Part shown: positions 23,060-33,544 of the stretch, piece by piece
How the letters are laid out: every line of letters starts with the position of its first letter
How positions within the stretch are numbered: position 1 is the first letter of the stretch
Origin: Adhaeribacter radiodurans
Lineage (GTDB): Bacteria; Bacteroidota; Bacteroidia; Cytophagales; Hymenobacteraceae
Assembly (NCBI RefSeq): GCF_014075995.1
Contig: NZ_CP055153.1
Location: forward strand, 4,154,001 to 4,218,000
Reading direction: 5' to 3'
DNA: 64,000 nt
Program-made: the position numbers and the translations under genes
Notes under the pieces: model-generated
Told to the model about the DNA's origin: nothing
Databases searched by the model: none
Seen by the model: only the letters and a program-made list of their open reading frames with translations

Positions 23060-24142
23060 TTAAGTCCAGTATAAAATGGGAGCATCCGGAAAGCGTCGTT
23101 TTATTTCCGATTGAAAGAAGCTGCGTAACATGTTCATGGTAACGGTATTGTATACATACTTCTTTCCGCCAAACTTATTAAACTTAAGCGAGCGGTTGGT
23201 TTCGTCGAAGTCGATAGAAGTATTAGGGTACCATTCCTGCAATAAAGCTTTGGAGCCGGGAGTAAACCGATGCGTAATTAGTTCAAAAGTAATCTCACAG
23301 GGAAAATCTAAGGTTTGCTCTAAACGATTGAGTAAATGGGTATACTGCTCTTCCCAATCGGGTAAAGGCATAATTGGAGCCAATACAATACCTACTTTAT
23401 AACCACCGCCACCTTGCGCTTTGGGTAAAGCTAATTTCCGGATGGCAACTAAACGAGCTTCCATCGAAGCCGTGCCAGCCTCCATTCGAGAAGCAACCAA
23501 TTCAGTGTTTAAACTTAGCCGGGGATGCGTATGCCCATTGTGAGGCAATTGCAATAAGCCATCTACCTGGTCGAACTTGGAAACCCAACGCAAATTCATG
23601 TTCTCCTGCTCGCCAAAAAACCGAATAGTTTCAGAAAGACTACCGGTAACGTGTTCAATACCCAATGGATCGGTATAACAACTAGCCTCGAAAGTAGTAA
23701 CCTGATTAGGTTTCTGGTAATTTTTTAAATTTTCCAGAATAGCGGGCAAGTTGGCAAAAGCCCGGATTACGGGCGGACCTTGCAAGCTACCAGCTAAATA
23801 GCAATACTGGCAATGCGCCGGACAACCTTCGGCTAAATGAAACTGGTAATCGGCCGAAGGGGGAATAGGCTGTAACTTAAAGGCACTAGCCGGAGCAGTT
23901 ACCACAGCTAAGGTACTTTTCGCTTTCCGGTAGGTTTCGCGCTCGTCAGCACCGCGCAAGCCAACTAAACGGTTTTGTTTTAATTCTTCAATGGGTAAGC
24001 CTAAATCCTTCACCCGCTCGTAAATCTGCTGCCCCCGAGGTTCCTGCAAAGCGGCGGGCGTAAATAACACTTGTTTGGGAATCCATAATTTGGTTTTACG
24101 AACAATGGGTTTAATTTCTTCTATTTCCTGGGTGGCTATCAT
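23060..24142 (-). CDS. Spore photoproduct lyase-like radical SAM protein (SplB type)
   Basis: 360 residues. Radical SAM motif EGCPAHCQYCYLAGS near residue 105; then FEASCYTDPLGIEHVTGSL, matching the segment of Bacillus SPL that carries the hydrogen-atom-donating Cys; then LRWVSKFDQVDGLL and GIVLAPIMPLPDWEEQYTHL. This is the closer of the two paralogues to true SplB, which repairs 5-thyminyl-5,6-dihydrothymine. The organism shows no spore genes here, so the role in vivo is an inference (general UV repair). Confidence 0.85.
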   Translation of the reverse strand: MIATQEIEEIKPIVRKTKLWIPKQVLFTPAALQEPRGQQIYERVKDLGLPIEELKQNRLVGLRGADERETYRKAKSTLAVVTAPASAFKLQPIPPSADYQFHLAEGCPAHCQYCYLAGSLQGPPVIRAFANLPAILENLKNYQKPNQVTTFEASCYTDPLGIEHVTGSLSETIRFFGEQENMNLRWVSKFDQVDGLLQLPHNGHTHPRLSLNTELVASRMEAGTASMEARLVAIRKLALPKAQGGGGYKVGIVLAPIMPLPDWEEQYTHLLNRLEQTLDFPCEITFELITHRFTPGSKALLQEWYPNTSIDFDETNRSLKFNKFGGKKYVYNTVTMNMLRSFFQSEIKRRFPDAPILYWT

Positions 24143-24461
24143 TTGCTTATTCTTAGTGCGTAAAGGGTATTAATGCAAATTGTTTTAGCAGCTCAAACTG
24201 TTGAGCAATCTGTTATTATTTAAACACCTTTACCCACTATATAATTCAGCTTTTATTACCTAATAATTAATATTTACTAACTGTAAATCAACAAGATACC
24301 TTATATTTTTAAATTAATTATTTTCCAAAAACAAGCATCTTCCAACTTGTTTTACTTAATAAAATTCAAATAGTCTTAGTCCGATAATTAGTAAGAAAAG
24401 AAACTTGATGATAAATTTAGAAAAGCTTTAAAAGAATAAGGGAGGAAATTACTAAAAAGCG
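24143..24461. other. Intergenic region with no gene
   Basis: AT-rich spacer between the SPL-like gene and the molybdenum hydroxylase operon terminator. Nothing else recognised. Confidence 0.5.
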
Positions 24462-24463
24462 AA

Positions 24464-24492
24464 AAAGCCCGGAACAGAAATCCCGGGCTTTT
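24464..24492 (-). terminator. Terminator of the molybdenum hydroxylase operon
   Basis: AAAGCCCGG (24464-24472) pairs with CCGGGCTTT (24484-24492); the minus strand then runs on with T-rich sequence. It lies 22 bases past the stop of the large subunit gene. Confidence 0.8.
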
Positions 24493-24513
24493 CAGTTTTA
24501 ATAAATTTAGAAA

Positions 24514-26655
24514 TTAAATTATATCTTTTAATTCTTGCTGATCTACGAAAGGTTGATTTCGCAAACGTTTACCAGTAGCTTTAAAAATGGCATTAGCAAC
24601 AGCTCCTCCGGTTGGCGGTAAGGCAGGCTCACCTAAACCAGTTGGGTCTATGCCGTTATCTACAAAATGCACATCTATCTCCGGAATTTCTTTTAAGCGA
24701 ATCAGCCGGTACGTATCAAAGTTCTTTTGCGTAGGCAGACCGTCTTTAAAAGTTAATTTGCCATACATGGCGTGGCCAATACCATCCACAATTCCTCCCA
24801 TCATTTGCTGACGGGCACCACTCAGGTTCACTACTATTCCACAGTCGCCGGCAGCGTAAATCTTTTTCAAAACTGGTTTTCCTTTCTGTACCACTACTTC
24901 ACCTACTTGGGCTACGTACGATGCATGCGAGAAGTAAACGCTAAAGCCTTGGAAAACACCTTTTTTCTTGCCCCATTGGGCTTTTTCAGCTGCCAACTGG
25001 ATTACGCCTTTCATCCGGTCAATATCGTATTTAATTTCTCCCACCGGCGTTCTCTTTGCTTTATCCAGTAAATCGAGGCGGAACTGAACCGGGTCTTTAC
25101 CAGCAGCCAGCGCTACTTCATCAATAAAAGATTGCTCGGCAAAAGCTAAAAAGTTTGTTATAGGAGCCCGCCACGGACCAGTTGTAATCGGTGATTGATG
25201 CTCTACCGAGTCAATCAGCAGGTTATCAACCGCACCAGATGGAAAGTTATGTTCGCGGGTGGAGTTACCGGCATTAATACCAGCACCCCTTAATTTATAG
25301 CCAATTAAATTGCCCTGGGCATCCAGAGCAGCTTCAAAGCGATACCGAACAGCTGGCCGGTAAGAACCACCTGTCATATCATCTTCGCGGGTCCAGATTA
25401 CTTTTACTGGAGCTTTTACCAAACTGGATACTTCGGCTGCTTCTAAAGCGTAATCGGCTTTTAAGCGGCGACCAAATCCACCACCCAAACGAGTAATTTG
25501 TACCGTTATTTTTTCCGGCGGAATGTTCAGCAACTTAGCTGTTTCGTTACGTGCCAAATCCGGAGTTTGAGTAGGCCCTATTAATTCTACACCATCTGGC
25601 CGAACGTGCGCAAAGAAATTCATCGGCTCCATTGGGCTGTGCGACAAGAATGGACACTGGTACTCACTCTTAACTACTTTAGCCGCATTTTTAAAAGCAG
25701 TATCAACATCGCCATCTTTCCGACGCACCGTAGCTTCGGTACTGTTCAACAACTCCTGAAAAATCCGGTCGTGATCCTGAGTACTTTCAATGTTACCATC
25801 TTTCTCGTACTCTATTTTTAAAGCTTCGCGCGCTTTTTTAACCTGCCAGGTAGATTTACCTACTACCGCTACGTTATTTTTAAACGTAACTACATCTACA
25901 ATTCCCGGCATAGCTTTAGCTGCCGCCGAATCCAATGATTTAATTTTCATTCCGAACGCCGGCCGCTGCACCATGGCAAACAACATTCCTTCGCGGTAAA
26001 AATCCAGACCAAAAAGTGGTTTACCTGTTACAATAGCAGGGTGTTCCACATTTTTTATCGCTTTCCCGATCAGTTTAAAATCTTTCCGGTCTTTTAGTTT
26101 TACTTCGGTTGGTACGGGTATTTGGGATGCTTCGGTAGCCAGTTCGCCGTAAGTTAATTTGCGATTGCTGGATTTATGCCATACTACTCCTTTATCGGTA
26201 GTTAATTCAGATACGGGTACGTTCCAGCGCTTGGCCGCTGCTTCCATTAGCATTTGGCGAGCAGTAGCACCTGCTTTCCGCAATCTTTGCCAGGAATGAG
26301 GCACTGCCCCACTGCCACCGGTTACCTGGCGCTCAAATTTTTTATCTAACATGGCCTGCTCTACTTTCACCTTAGTCCAGTCGGCGTCCAGTTCTTCGGC
26401 CACAATCATTGGGAACGAAGTTTTAATATTTTGGCCTAACTCCGGATTTGGAGAGAAAATAGTAATCAAGCCATCGGTAGAAATTTTAAGATAGCTGTTG
26501 AAATCAATATCTCCGGCAGCCAATGCTGCTTGACCCACTACCGAAGTAGTTGCTGCTTCGGAGCTGAGCCAATTAAAGCCCAGAAAAAGTCCGCCGCCGG
26601 CAGCAGCAGATAATTTTAAGAAATTACGCCGGCTCGTTTGTACTTGCGTTGACAT
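24514..26655 (-). CDS. Molybdenum hydroxylase large subunit (xanthine dehydrogenase family, IorB-like)
   Basis: 713 residues. Tat signal SRRNFLKLSAAAGGG at residues 9-23 predicts export of a folded, cofactor-loaded enzyme. Two molybdopterin-binding regions follow, with TRLGGGFGRRLKADYALEAA and TGPWRAPITNFLAFAEQSFIDEVA, and near the end GLGEPALPPTGGAVANA with the catalytic Glu. The layout matches isoquinoline 1-oxidoreductase beta subunits, which use a cytosine-dinucleotide molybdenum cofactor. Substrate is unknown (aldehyde or N-heterocycle). The small subunit gene ends two bases upstream. No FAD subunit is present, as expected of the Ior type. Confidence 0.88.
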   Translation of the reverse strand: MSTQVQTSRRNFLKLSAAAGGGLFLGFNWLSSEAATTSVVGQAALAAGDIDFNSYLKISTDGLITIFSPNPELGQNIKTSFPMIVAEELDADWTKVKVEQAMLDKKFERQVTGGSGAVPHSWQRLRKAGATARQMLMEAAAKRWNVPVSELTTDKGVVWHKSSNRKLTYGELATEASQIPVPTEVKLKDRKDFKLIGKAIKNVEHPAIVTGKPLFGLDFYREGMLFAMVQRPAFGMKIKSLDSAAAKAMPGIVDVVTFKNNVAVVGKSTWQVKKAREALKIEYEKDGNIESTQDHDRIFQELLNSTEATVRRKDGDVDTAFKNAAKVVKSEYQCPFLSHSPMEPMNFFAHVRPDGVELIGPTQTPDLARNETAKLLNIPPEKITVQITRLGGGFGRRLKADYALEAAEVSSLVKAPVKVIWTREDDMTGGSYRPAVRYRFEAALDAQGNLIGYKLRGAGINAGNSTREHNFPSGAVDNLLIDSVEHQSPITTGPWRAPITNFLAFAEQSFIDEVALAAGKDPVQFRLDLLDKAKRTPVGEIKYDIDRMKGVIQLAAEKAQWGKKKGVFQGFSVYFSHASYVAQVGEVVVQKGKPVLKKIYAAGDCGIVVNLSGARQQMMGGIVDGIGHAMYGKLTFKDGLPTQKNFDTYRLIRLKEIPEIDVHFVDNGIDPTGLGEPALPPTGGAVANAIFKATGKRLRNQPFVDQQELKDII

Positions 26656-26657
26656 GG

Positions 26658-27122
26658 CTATTTCGTGGTTTTGTTAGCGGCTAATTGCACGGCTTCGCGA
26701 ATCCGGTGATATGTTCCACAACGGCAAATATTGCCAGTCATAGTAGCGTCGATTTCAGCGGTAGTGGGCTTGGGATTTTTCTTTAACAAAGCAGCAGCCG
26801 TCATTATCTGACCAGCCTGGCAATAACCACACTGCGATACGTCAATTTCGTTCCAGGCTGCTTGTACCGGATGATCTCCTTTGGCCGATAACCCTTCGAT
26901 GGTAATAACTTTTGATTTACCTACCGCGGATACAGGGTAAACACAAGAACGGGTGGCTTCGCCGTTAACGTGTACGGTACAGGCACCGCATTGTGCTATG
27001 CCACAACCATATTTAGTGCCGACCAACCCCAAGTGGTCGCGTAGCACCCACAAGAGCGGGGTATCCGGCTCTACATCGGCCTGATAGCTCCGGCCATTAA
27101 TTTGTAATTTATACTGGGCCAT
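26658..27122 (-). CDS. (2Fe-2S) small subunit of molybdenum hydroxylase (IorA-like)
   Basis: 154 residues with both 2Fe-2S clusters: [17 protein letters not shown] plus CVYPVS (plant ferredoxin type) and [12 protein letters not shown] plus [14 protein letters not shown] (alpha-helical type). It passes electrons from the molybdenum site. No signal of its own, so it would be co-exported with the Tat-bearing large subunit (known for this family). Two bases separate it from the large subunit gene: one operon. Confidence 0.93.
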   Translation of the reverse strand: MAQYKLQINGRSYQADVEPDTPLLWVLRDHLGLVGTKYGCGIAQCGACTVHVNGEATRSCVYPVSAVGKSKVITIEGLSAKGDHPVQAAWNEIDVSQCGYCQAGQIMTAAALLKKNPKPTTAEIDATMTGNICRCGTYHRIREAVQLAANKTTK

Positions 27123-27323
27123 TGGTTTACGGATATTAGTTTAAAAGCTAATTTACTAAACAATTAAAAATTTACCAGAAATAATATTGTATAATTTACT
27201 ATAACTAATGAATTATACACCGAAAAGATAGATTTTTACAATTGGAAGAAAAGCGAGGGGATTTTATCAACTAATTTTAACAGTTCGGGGAGTACTGCTT
27301 TGTACGGTAAAAATAAAAACCAC

Positions 27324-27359
27324 TAATCTTTAATTAAGTAAAATTAAAAATTAGTGGTT
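27324..27359 (-). terminator. Terminator after pgl
   Basis: CCACTAATCTTTAATT and AATTAAAAATTAGTGG form a long, nearly perfect hairpin a few bases after the pgl stop on the minus strand. End of the pentose phosphate cluster. Confidence 0.75.
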
Positions 27360-27364
27360 AAACT

Positions 27365-28093
27365 TTAAATACCAGTTTTTAAACGATTGGCTGCTGCTTC
27401 ATCAACTAACCAAATAATTTCACCATTTGGTGGCTGAATTAATTGGGCCGGGTATTTTTCCGGATTAGGCTCTCCTTCTAAAACCTCGTATAAGGCGTTG
27501 GTTTTCTTTTCGCCGTAAGTTAAAAAAACAATTTTGTTGGCTTGGTTTATAAAAGGAGCCGTAAGGGTAATACGGTACATTTGCTGCGGTTCTAAATAAT
27601 AAGCCTGCACCCAACGCTCTTTTTCGTGCAAAACGGTTGTACCCGGAAAAAGCGATGCAGTATGTCCATCATCGCCCATTCCAAGTAAAATTAAATCAAA
27701 CCCAGCATTTGTTTCATTAAAGTGATCTCGTAACAGATCTTCGTATTGTTGCGCATATTCTTCGGGCGGCACATCGCTCCACATGGGGTAAATTTGATTG
27801 GGCGGAATCGGAACATGATTCAGCAAAGTTTCAAAAGCCATTTTAGCATTGCTGCGTTCGTCGGAAAGAGGAACCCACCGTTCATCGCCCCAAAATATAT
27901 ACGTTTGTTCCCAAGGAATTTCTTCGCGCAACGGCGATTGAGCCAGTAAACGATACAATTTATCGGGCGAAGAACCTCCGGTTAGCGCCACGGTAAATTT
28001 ATTTCTGGCTTGCACCGCTTCCTGGGCGGTTTGCCGGAAAATTTCGGCCGCAGTTTGGCTGAGCTCGTCCGTGTTCCTAAATATTCGGATCAT
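27365..28093 (-). CDS. pgl: 6-phosphogluconolactonase
   Basis: 242 residues. Family motifs [37 protein letters not shown] and [17 protein letters not shown]. Hydrolyses 6-phosphogluconolactone to 6-phosphogluconate, step two of the oxidative pentose phosphate pathway. Start overlaps the zwf stop by four bases (ATGA), so translation is coupled. Last gene of the cluster. Confidence 0.96.
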   Translation of the reverse strand: MIRIFRNTDELSQTAAEIFRQTAQEAVQARNKFTVALTGGSSPDKLYRLLAQSPLREEIPWEQTYIFWGDERWVPLSDERSNAKMAFETLLNHVPIPPNQIYPMWSDVPPEEYAQQYEDLLRDHFNETNAGFDLILLGMGDDGHTASLFPGTTVLHEKERWVQAYYLEPQQMYRITLTAPFINQANKIVFLTYGEKKTNALYEVLEGEPNPEKYPAQLIQPPNGEIIWLVDEAAANRLKTGI

Positions 28094-29631
28094 ACTTTCT
28101 CTTTTTCTTTTGCTTCTTTAGAATGACCATTCCGTGAAACATTTACGGCCCATGTATGGCCTTCGCGCGCAATTAAAGCTTCGGCATTTTCTGGCCCCCA
28201 CATTCCGGCTGTATAATTCGGAAACTCTAATGAAGGTCTTGATTCCCAAGTTTCCAGAATTGGCGTAATTACTTCCCAAGCGGTTTCTACCTGGTCCGAG
28301 CGCATAAATAAGGTAGCGTCGCCTTGTAAAGCATCGAGAAGTAAAGTTTCGTACGCTTCCGGGGATTGGGTAGAACAATTATCGTAATCAAAAACAAATT
28401 CGGCTGGGGTTAATTGCATTTCCAATCCGGGCCGTTTAGCAGTAAACCGCAGCCGGATATCCATTTGAGGCTGAATATTTATGGTTAACCGATTGGGCAA
28501 TAAGTTTTCGGATAAAGCCGTAGAAAAGGTAGAATGCGGAACCGGCCGGAACTGAACGGTAATAGAAGAAGTTTTTTCCTGCAAACGTTTGCCTGTACGC
28601 AAATAAAAAGGTACGCCTTGCCAACGCCAGTTATCTAAGTAAAATTTAACCGCGGCATAAGTCTCAGTGTTTGATTGCGGGTCTACACTAGACTCTTCGC
28701 GGTAACCCGGTACTCTTTTACCTTCTACCCACCCAGGTCCGTATTGTCCCCGAACGGCGTGTTTGTTTACCTGGTCCGGCGTAAGCCGCCGAATAGCGCG
28801 CAGCACATCTACCTTGCGATTACGTATTTCTTCGGCTTCGAACGAAATAGGTGGTTCCATGGCTACCATGCACATAATTTGCAACAGGTGGTTCTGGATC
28901 ATGTCGCGTAAAGCACCGGAGCCCTCGTAATAACCTCCTCTATCTTCCACTCCTACTTGCTCGGCTACAGTAACTTGCACATAATCAATGTAATTTCGAT
29001 TCCAGAGAGGTTCAAACAAGGCATTGGCAAACCGAAATGCCAGAATATTTTGCACTGTTTCTTTCCCTAAGTAATGATCAATGCGGTAAATCTGACTTTC
29101 CTGAAAAGTACGGGTGAGTAACTGGTTTAAATCGCGCGCTGTTTCTAAATCCTTGCCGAATGGTTTTTCTACAATAATGCGATCCTGAGAAGCTTCATTA
29201 GCTAATCCGGCCGAGTGAATATTTACTGTAACTGCTTCAATAAACTGCGGCGCAATAGACAGGTAAAACAAACGGTTCGCCCGGGTACCCCAAGCCTTAT
29301 CAAATTCCGCAATTTTATCGGCCAGTTTTTTATAAGCTTCCTTATCGTTAATTTCAGAAGGTAGATAATATATATATTGATTGAAAGTATCCCACTTTTC
29401 ATCGGAAGGTTTACCGCTGCGCGAAAACTCATTTAAGCCTTCGTACAAACGTGAGCGGTAATCCTTATCGTTTAGCGGCGTACGACCTAAGCCAATTACA
29501 GCAAAATTTTCGGGCAACCAGCCATCCAGAAATAAATTGTAAAAAGCCGGTAACAGTTTTCGTTTAGTTAAATCGCCGGTACCGCCAAAGATAACCACCA
29601 CAGTCGGCGGTGTTTTTTTGCCTGTTATCAT
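28090..29631 (-). CDS. zwf: Glucose-6-phosphate 1-dehydrogenase
   Basis: 513 residues. NADP-binding [18 protein letters not shown] at the N-terminus and active-site [13 protein letters not shown] near residue 180; C-terminal domain complete. First and NADPH-forming step of the oxidative branch. Overlaps pgl by four bases. A 241-base AT-rich gap separates it from gnd upstream, where an internal promoter could sit. Confidence 0.97.
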   Translation of the reverse strand: MITGKKTPPTVVVIFGGTGDLTKRKLLPAFYNLFLDGWLPENFAVIGLGRTPLNDKDYRSRLYEGLNEFSRSGKPSDEKWDTFNQYIYYLPSEINDKEAYKKLADKIAEFDKAWGTRANRLFYLSIAPQFIEAVTVNIHSAGLANEASQDRIIVEKPFGKDLETARDLNQLLTRTFQESQIYRIDHYLGKETVQNILAFRFANALFEPLWNRNYIDYVQVTVAEQVGVEDRGGYYEGSGALRDMIQNHLLQIMCMVAMEPPISFEAEEIRNRKVDVLRAIRRLTPDQVNKHAVRGQYGPGWVEGKRVPGYREESSVDPQSNTETYAAVKFYLDNWRWQGVPFYLRTGKRLQEKTSSITVQFRPVPHSTFSTALSENLLPNRLTINIQPQMDIRLRFTAKRPGLEMQLTPAEFVFDYDNCSTQSPEAYETLLLDALQGDATLFMRSDQVETAWEVITPILETWESRPSLEFPNYTAGMWGPENAEALIAREGHTWAVNVSRNGHSKEAKEKEKV

Positions 29632-29872
29632 AAATTTTAATAATTAATGAGGTAGTACCATCAGATTAAAGCTAAATAAGGGCAAAGAGTTTATTCTTTA
29701 ATAAAATCCATACAACCAGACCCACCTCTTGTATTTATTACTCCGTTTAATTTAAAAGTAATAAAATTTATTTCCCGGAAAGTAACTCCTCGAACTACTA
29801 ACCTGAAACTGCATAAAATGTTAAACTTTGCTTAACCTTAACGCTTATTCCTGACTATTTTTACTAAATGGC

Positions 29873-31291
29873 TTAACTCCATTGCGTATGAAAAATTCCA
29901 GGCTGATCGATACGTTCGTAGGTATGGGCCCCAAAGTAATCGCGCTGGGCTTGAATTAAGTTGGTAGGTAAAGTTGCACTACGGTACGCATCAAAATAAC
30001 TAAGCGAGGCCAATAAAGCCGGCATCGGAATACCTTTATCTACTGCTGTTTTAACTACAGCGCGTACATCAGTTTGGCGTTGCAATAAGCTTTGTCCGAT
30101 TTTAGGATCGAGCAACAGGTTGGGTAAATCTGGATTAGTGGCAAAAGCTTGCCGGATATCTTCTAAACAAGCTGCCCGGATAATGCAGCCTCCCCGCCAG
30201 ATTTTAGCTACTTCCTGCAACTGCAAACCGTAATTATAAGCTTGCGATGCTACCCGTAACTGCACCAGACCTTGAGCATACGTAATTAACATTGAAAAAT
30301 AAAATGCCTGCCGAAGCTGATCAATAAGCTGCGAATTGTCGGTATCTGAATTAGAAGCTACGTCTATTCCCCCTAATTGCTGAGCAGCTTGAACTCTTTC
30401 GTCTTTATAAGCTGATAAGTCGCGCATGGTTACGGCCATATCCACGGTAGGAAGGGGAACTTGTAAATCCATGGCATTCTGCGAAGTCCATTTACCGGTA
30501 CCTTTCTGACGGGCACGATCCGAAATCATATTTACTAATCGTTGGCCGGTAACTTCGTCGTTTTTTTGTAAAATTTCACCGGTAATCTCAATCAGGAAAG
30601 ATTGAATTTCGGTTTGGTTCCAACTGGAAAATACTTGTTGTAAAGCATCATCGTTTAAACCCAAGCCACGTTTCAGGAAATCATAAGTTTCGGCGATTAA
30701 CTGCATAATGCCGTACTCAATGCCGTTATGCACCATTTTAACGTAATTCCCCGCCGAGCCATTTCCTAAATAAGTTACACAAGGTTCCCCGTTTACTTTC
30801 GCCGCTACGGCTTCAAAAATGGGGCGTAATCTTTCGTAAGCTTGTTTATCCCCTCCCGGCATCATACTTGGACCAAAGCGGGCACCTTTTTCGCCTCCTG
30901 AAATACCCATTCCGAAAAAATGAATTCCTTTTTCGCCTAAAGCTGCATCCCGCCGATCAGTGTCTGGGAAGTAAGAGTTACCCCCATCAATTACAATATC
31001 ACCGGGCTCCAGAAAAGGTAACAAACTGGCAATAGCAGCATCTACCGCCTTACCGGCCGGAACCAGCAACATTAAGGCCCGGGGCTTCCGCAGCGATTGA
31101 ATAAATTCTTCGGCGATTGTAGTTCCTTTTACCGGTTTACCTTTGTCCGCCTCATTTTCCAGAGCTAAAGCTTTAGCCGCGTCCAGGTCCAAACCGGCCA
31201 CAGCGAAACCATGATCGGCCATATTTAAAAGTAAGTTTCGGCCCATTACGCCCAAACCCACCATGCCAAAATCGTATTGTGTGTCGTTCAT
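29873..31291 (-). CDS. gnd: 6-phosphogluconate dehydrogenase (decarboxylating)
   Basis: 472 residues, the long form. Rossmann motif GLGVMGRNLLLNMADHGF, substrate motifs GISGGEKGARFGPSMMPGG and KMVHNGIEYGIMQLI, and the C-terminal helical domain ending FHTQWS. Produces ribulose 5-phosphate, CO2 and NADPH. Located 49 bases after the HAD gene in the same direction. Confidence 0.97.
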   Translation of the reverse strand: MNDTQYDFGMVGLGVMGRNLLLNMADHGFAVAGLDLDAAKALALENEADKGKPVKGTTIAEEFIQSLRKPRALMLLVPAGKAVDAAIASLLPFLEPGDIVIDGGNSYFPDTDRRDAALGEKGIHFFGMGISGGEKGARFGPSMMPGGDKQAYERLRPIFEAVAAKVNGEPCVTYLGNGSAGNYVKMVHNGIEYGIMQLIAETYDFLKRGLGLNDDALQQVFSSWNQTEIQSFLIEITGEILQKNDEVTGQRLVNMISDRARQKGTGKWTSQNAMDLQVPLPTVDMAVTMRDLSAYKDERVQAAQQLGGIDVASNSDTDNSQLIDQLRQAFYFSMLITYAQGLVQLRVASQAYNYGLQLQEVAKIWRGGCIIRAACLEDIRQAFATNPDLPNLLLDPKIGQSLLQRQTDVRAVVKTAVDKGIPMPALLASLSYFDAYRSATLPTNLIQAQRDYFGAHTYERIDQPGIFHTQWS

Positions 31292-31340
31292 ATATAGCTC
31301 TATGTTAGAAGCTTTTGGTATAAATGTAAAAGGATAACCG

Positions 31341-31958
31341 TTAAACTAAACCAAAGTTTGCCAAAGCTTGCCGGGTAGTAGCAAAACTGGTATGGTGAAT
31401 GCAGTGCATGCCTAAACTACTTGCCTCCCGCACAAACATAGCCCGGTCATCGATATAAATGCTGTTTTCCGGGGCTACCTGGGCCACATCTAAAGCCAAC
31501 CGGAAAATATCGTGGTCGGGTTTCCGGAAATGCACAAAGCACGACGAGACAAAAGTATCAATGAATTTATTTAGCCCGAATTGCTGGATACGGTAGGCAT
31601 TAATTTCGCGGCCTTCGTTGTTTACGGCAATGGTTTTTAAGCCATAGCGCTGTTTTACTTCCGTAACCAGGGCTATCATATCGGGGAACGGACCGGTTTG
31701 ATCCATTATAAATTTAGTAAATTCCTGTCGCGAATAAGGCCGGTCTTCGTAAAAAACTATCCGGTCCAGGTATTCGTCGAGGCTTAATTTACCAGATTCG
31801 TAAGTATCAAAAGTAAGGTGGTGACGCTCGTTGAGTTGTTCGTAATCTAAGTTAAAATTTTCCGCAGCTCTTTTCCGGGCTGCGCGGTCCCAGCCGTTGG
31901 TTAAGAACACCCCGCCTATATCCAGAAAAAGGGCTTTAATAGAAAAGTTGTCACTCAT
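31341..31958 (-). CDS. HAD-superfamily hydrolase in the pentose phosphate operon
   Basis: 205 residues. Begins ALFLDIGGVFLTNGWD (motif I, with Gly in the second-Asp position, as in many DxG-type HADs), motif II region KTIAVNNEGREIN, and ENSIYIDDRAMFVREASSLGM (motif IV). Cap region is alpha-helical (type I). It shares one base with the tal stop (TAATG) so is translationally coupled. Position between tal and gnd suggests a sugar-phosphate phosphatase, perhaps clearing side products; this is inference from context. Confidence 0.85.
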   Translation of the reverse strand: MSDNFSIKALFLDIGGVFLTNGWDRAARKRAAENFNLDYEQLNERHHLTFDTYESGKLSLDEYLDRIVFYEDRPYSRQEFTKFIMDQTGPFPDMIALVTEVKQRYGLKTIAVNNEGREINAYRIQQFGLNKFIDTFVSSCFVHFRKPDHDIFRLALDVAQVAPENSIYIDDRAMFVREASSLGMHCIHHTSFATTRQALANFGLV

Positions 31959-33085
31959 TATAGTGTGGCTGCTTCTTTACGTTTTTCTTCCAGAACCCCC
32001 ATTAAACTAGTAAATGGTTTAATAAATTTCTGGATACCTTCTTCTTCTAATTGTTGGGTTACCGCGGCTAAATCAATTCCTAACTCCGCTAATTGGGCTA
32101 AAGAATTACGGGCGTCATCGGTACCTTCTTCCAGGCGAGCAGCTGGCTGACCATGGTCACGGAAAGCATTAAGCGTTTCCATTGGTACAGTATTTACGGT
32201 ATCGGGCCCAATTAAAGATTCCACGTAAAGTACATCCCGGTAAGCTGGATTTTTAGTACTGGTGCTGGCCCAAAGTAAACGCTGCGGTTTCGCTCCTTTT
32301 TCGGCCAAGGCCTTAAATCGGGCAGATTGGAATACTTCTTTATAAATCTGGTATGCCATTTTCGCGCTAGCAATGGCTGTTTTTCCGAGCAGTTGCTTTG
32401 CTGTTTCGGCTTTATCGGTGCTTTTGTTTGCTAATTTTTCCAGTTTAGGGTCTACCAGAGCATCAATCCGGCTCAAAAAGAAACTGGCTACGGAAGCTAC
32501 TTTATCAATTGGTTCACCTTTTTTAGCCCGTTGTTCCAGACCAGCAACGTAGGCTTCGGCAACTTGCCGGTATCGTTCCAGGCTAAATAAAAGCGTTACG
32601 TTTACATTAATGCCTTCGCTGATTAACTGGGTAATTGCCGGTAATCCTTCGGAAGTACCGGGTACTTTAATCATTACATTTGGCCGGTTTAGGGTTTGCC
32701 AAGAAGACTGAGCTTCTTTTATAGTACCGGCTGTATCCATCGCCAGAGTGGGCGAAACTTCCAGGCTTACATAGCCATCTAAGCCATGGGTTTGTTCGTA
32801 AACTCCTTTAAAAGTATCAGCCGCATTTTGCACATCTTCAATTGCTACAGCCAAAAAAATTTCTTCGGTAGATTTGCCTGATTGCGCTAGAGTTTTAATC
32901 GCCTCCCAATAATCGTCGCTGCGGGCAATAGCTTCTTCAAAAATAGCCGGGTTAGAAGTAACGCCCCGTAGGTCGTCATCGTCAATGAGTTTTTTTAATT
33001 CGCCGGATGCAATAAATTTCCGACGGATATAGTCTAGCCAGATACTCTGACCAAACGATGAGATTTGAGCAAGAGAACTTTTCAT
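31958..33085 (-). CDS. tal: Transaldolase
   Basis: 375 residues, the longer transaldolase class seen in actinobacteria, cyanobacteria and others. Schiff-base Lys in PNVMIKVPGTSEG near residue 140; also GVTSNPAIFEEAIARSDDY and LWASTSTKNPAYRDVLYVE. Moves a three-carbon unit between sedoheptulose 7-phosphate and glyceraldehyde 3-phosphate. Start overlaps the rpiB stop by ATGA; stop overlaps the HAD start. Confidence 0.95.
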   Translation of the reverse strand: MKSSLAQISSFGQSIWLDYIRRKFIASGELKKLIDDDDLRGVTSNPAIFEEAIARSDDYWEAIKTLAQSGKSTEEIFLAVAIEDVQNAADTFKGVYEQTHGLDGYVSLEVSPTLAMDTAGTIKEAQSSWQTLNRPNVMIKVPGTSEGLPAITQLISEGINVNVTLLFSLERYRQVAEAYVAGLEQRAKKGEPIDKVASVASFFLSRIDALVDPKLEKLANKSTDKAETAKQLLGKTAIASAKMAYQIYKEVFQSARFKALAEKGAKPQRLLWASTSTKNPAYRDVLYVESLIGPDTVNTVPMETLNAFRDHGQPAARLEEGTDDARNSLAQLAELGIDLAAVTQQLEEEGIQKFIKPFTSLMGVLEEKRKEAATL

Positions 33086-33537
33086 GATTTATTCTTTTTT
33101 TCTAAGGCTATTACTTTATCTAAACGCCGTTGAAAGCGCTCTTCTTTTAAAAACTGCGCTTTCAAAAAAGACTGCACAATTTCCCAGATGAGCATGGGGC
33201 CGATTACCCGTCCGCCTATGCAAAGTAAATTCAGGTCGTCGTGTTCTACTCCCTGGTGGGCCGAGTAGCTCTCCGTAATTAAAGCGGCTCTAACACCCGG
33301 GAATTTATTGGCTGCCACCGATACGCCTACTCCGCTCCCGCAAATGGCAATTCCCCGTTCTACTTCCTGCCTGGCAACAGCTTGCGCCAAAGGAATAATA
33401 ATATCCGGGTAATCGTCATGGGCATCATATACATGTGCCCCGTAATCAGTAACATCGTAGCCGGCATCGCGCAATTGTTGTATTATTTTTTGCTTTTGTT
33501 CGAAACCAGCGTGATCGGCGGCAAGCCCTATTTTCAT
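33082..33537 (-). CDS. rpiB: Ribose 5-phosphate isomerase B
   Basis: 151 residues. MKIGLAADHAGFEQKQ opening and active-site ICGSGVGVSVAANKFPGVRAAL are diagnostic of RpiB/LacAB. Interconverts ribulose and ribose 5-phosphate. Seven bases after tkt and overlapping tal. Confidence 0.95.
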   Translation of the reverse strand: MKIGLAADHAGFEQKQKIIQQLRDAGYDVTDYGAHVYDAHDDYPDIIIPLAQAVARQEVERGIAICGSGVGVSVAANKFPGVRAALITESYSAHQGVEHDDLNLLCIGGRVIGPMLIWEIVQSFLKAQFLKEERFQRRLDKVIALEKKNKS

Positions 33538-33544
33538 AATTATT

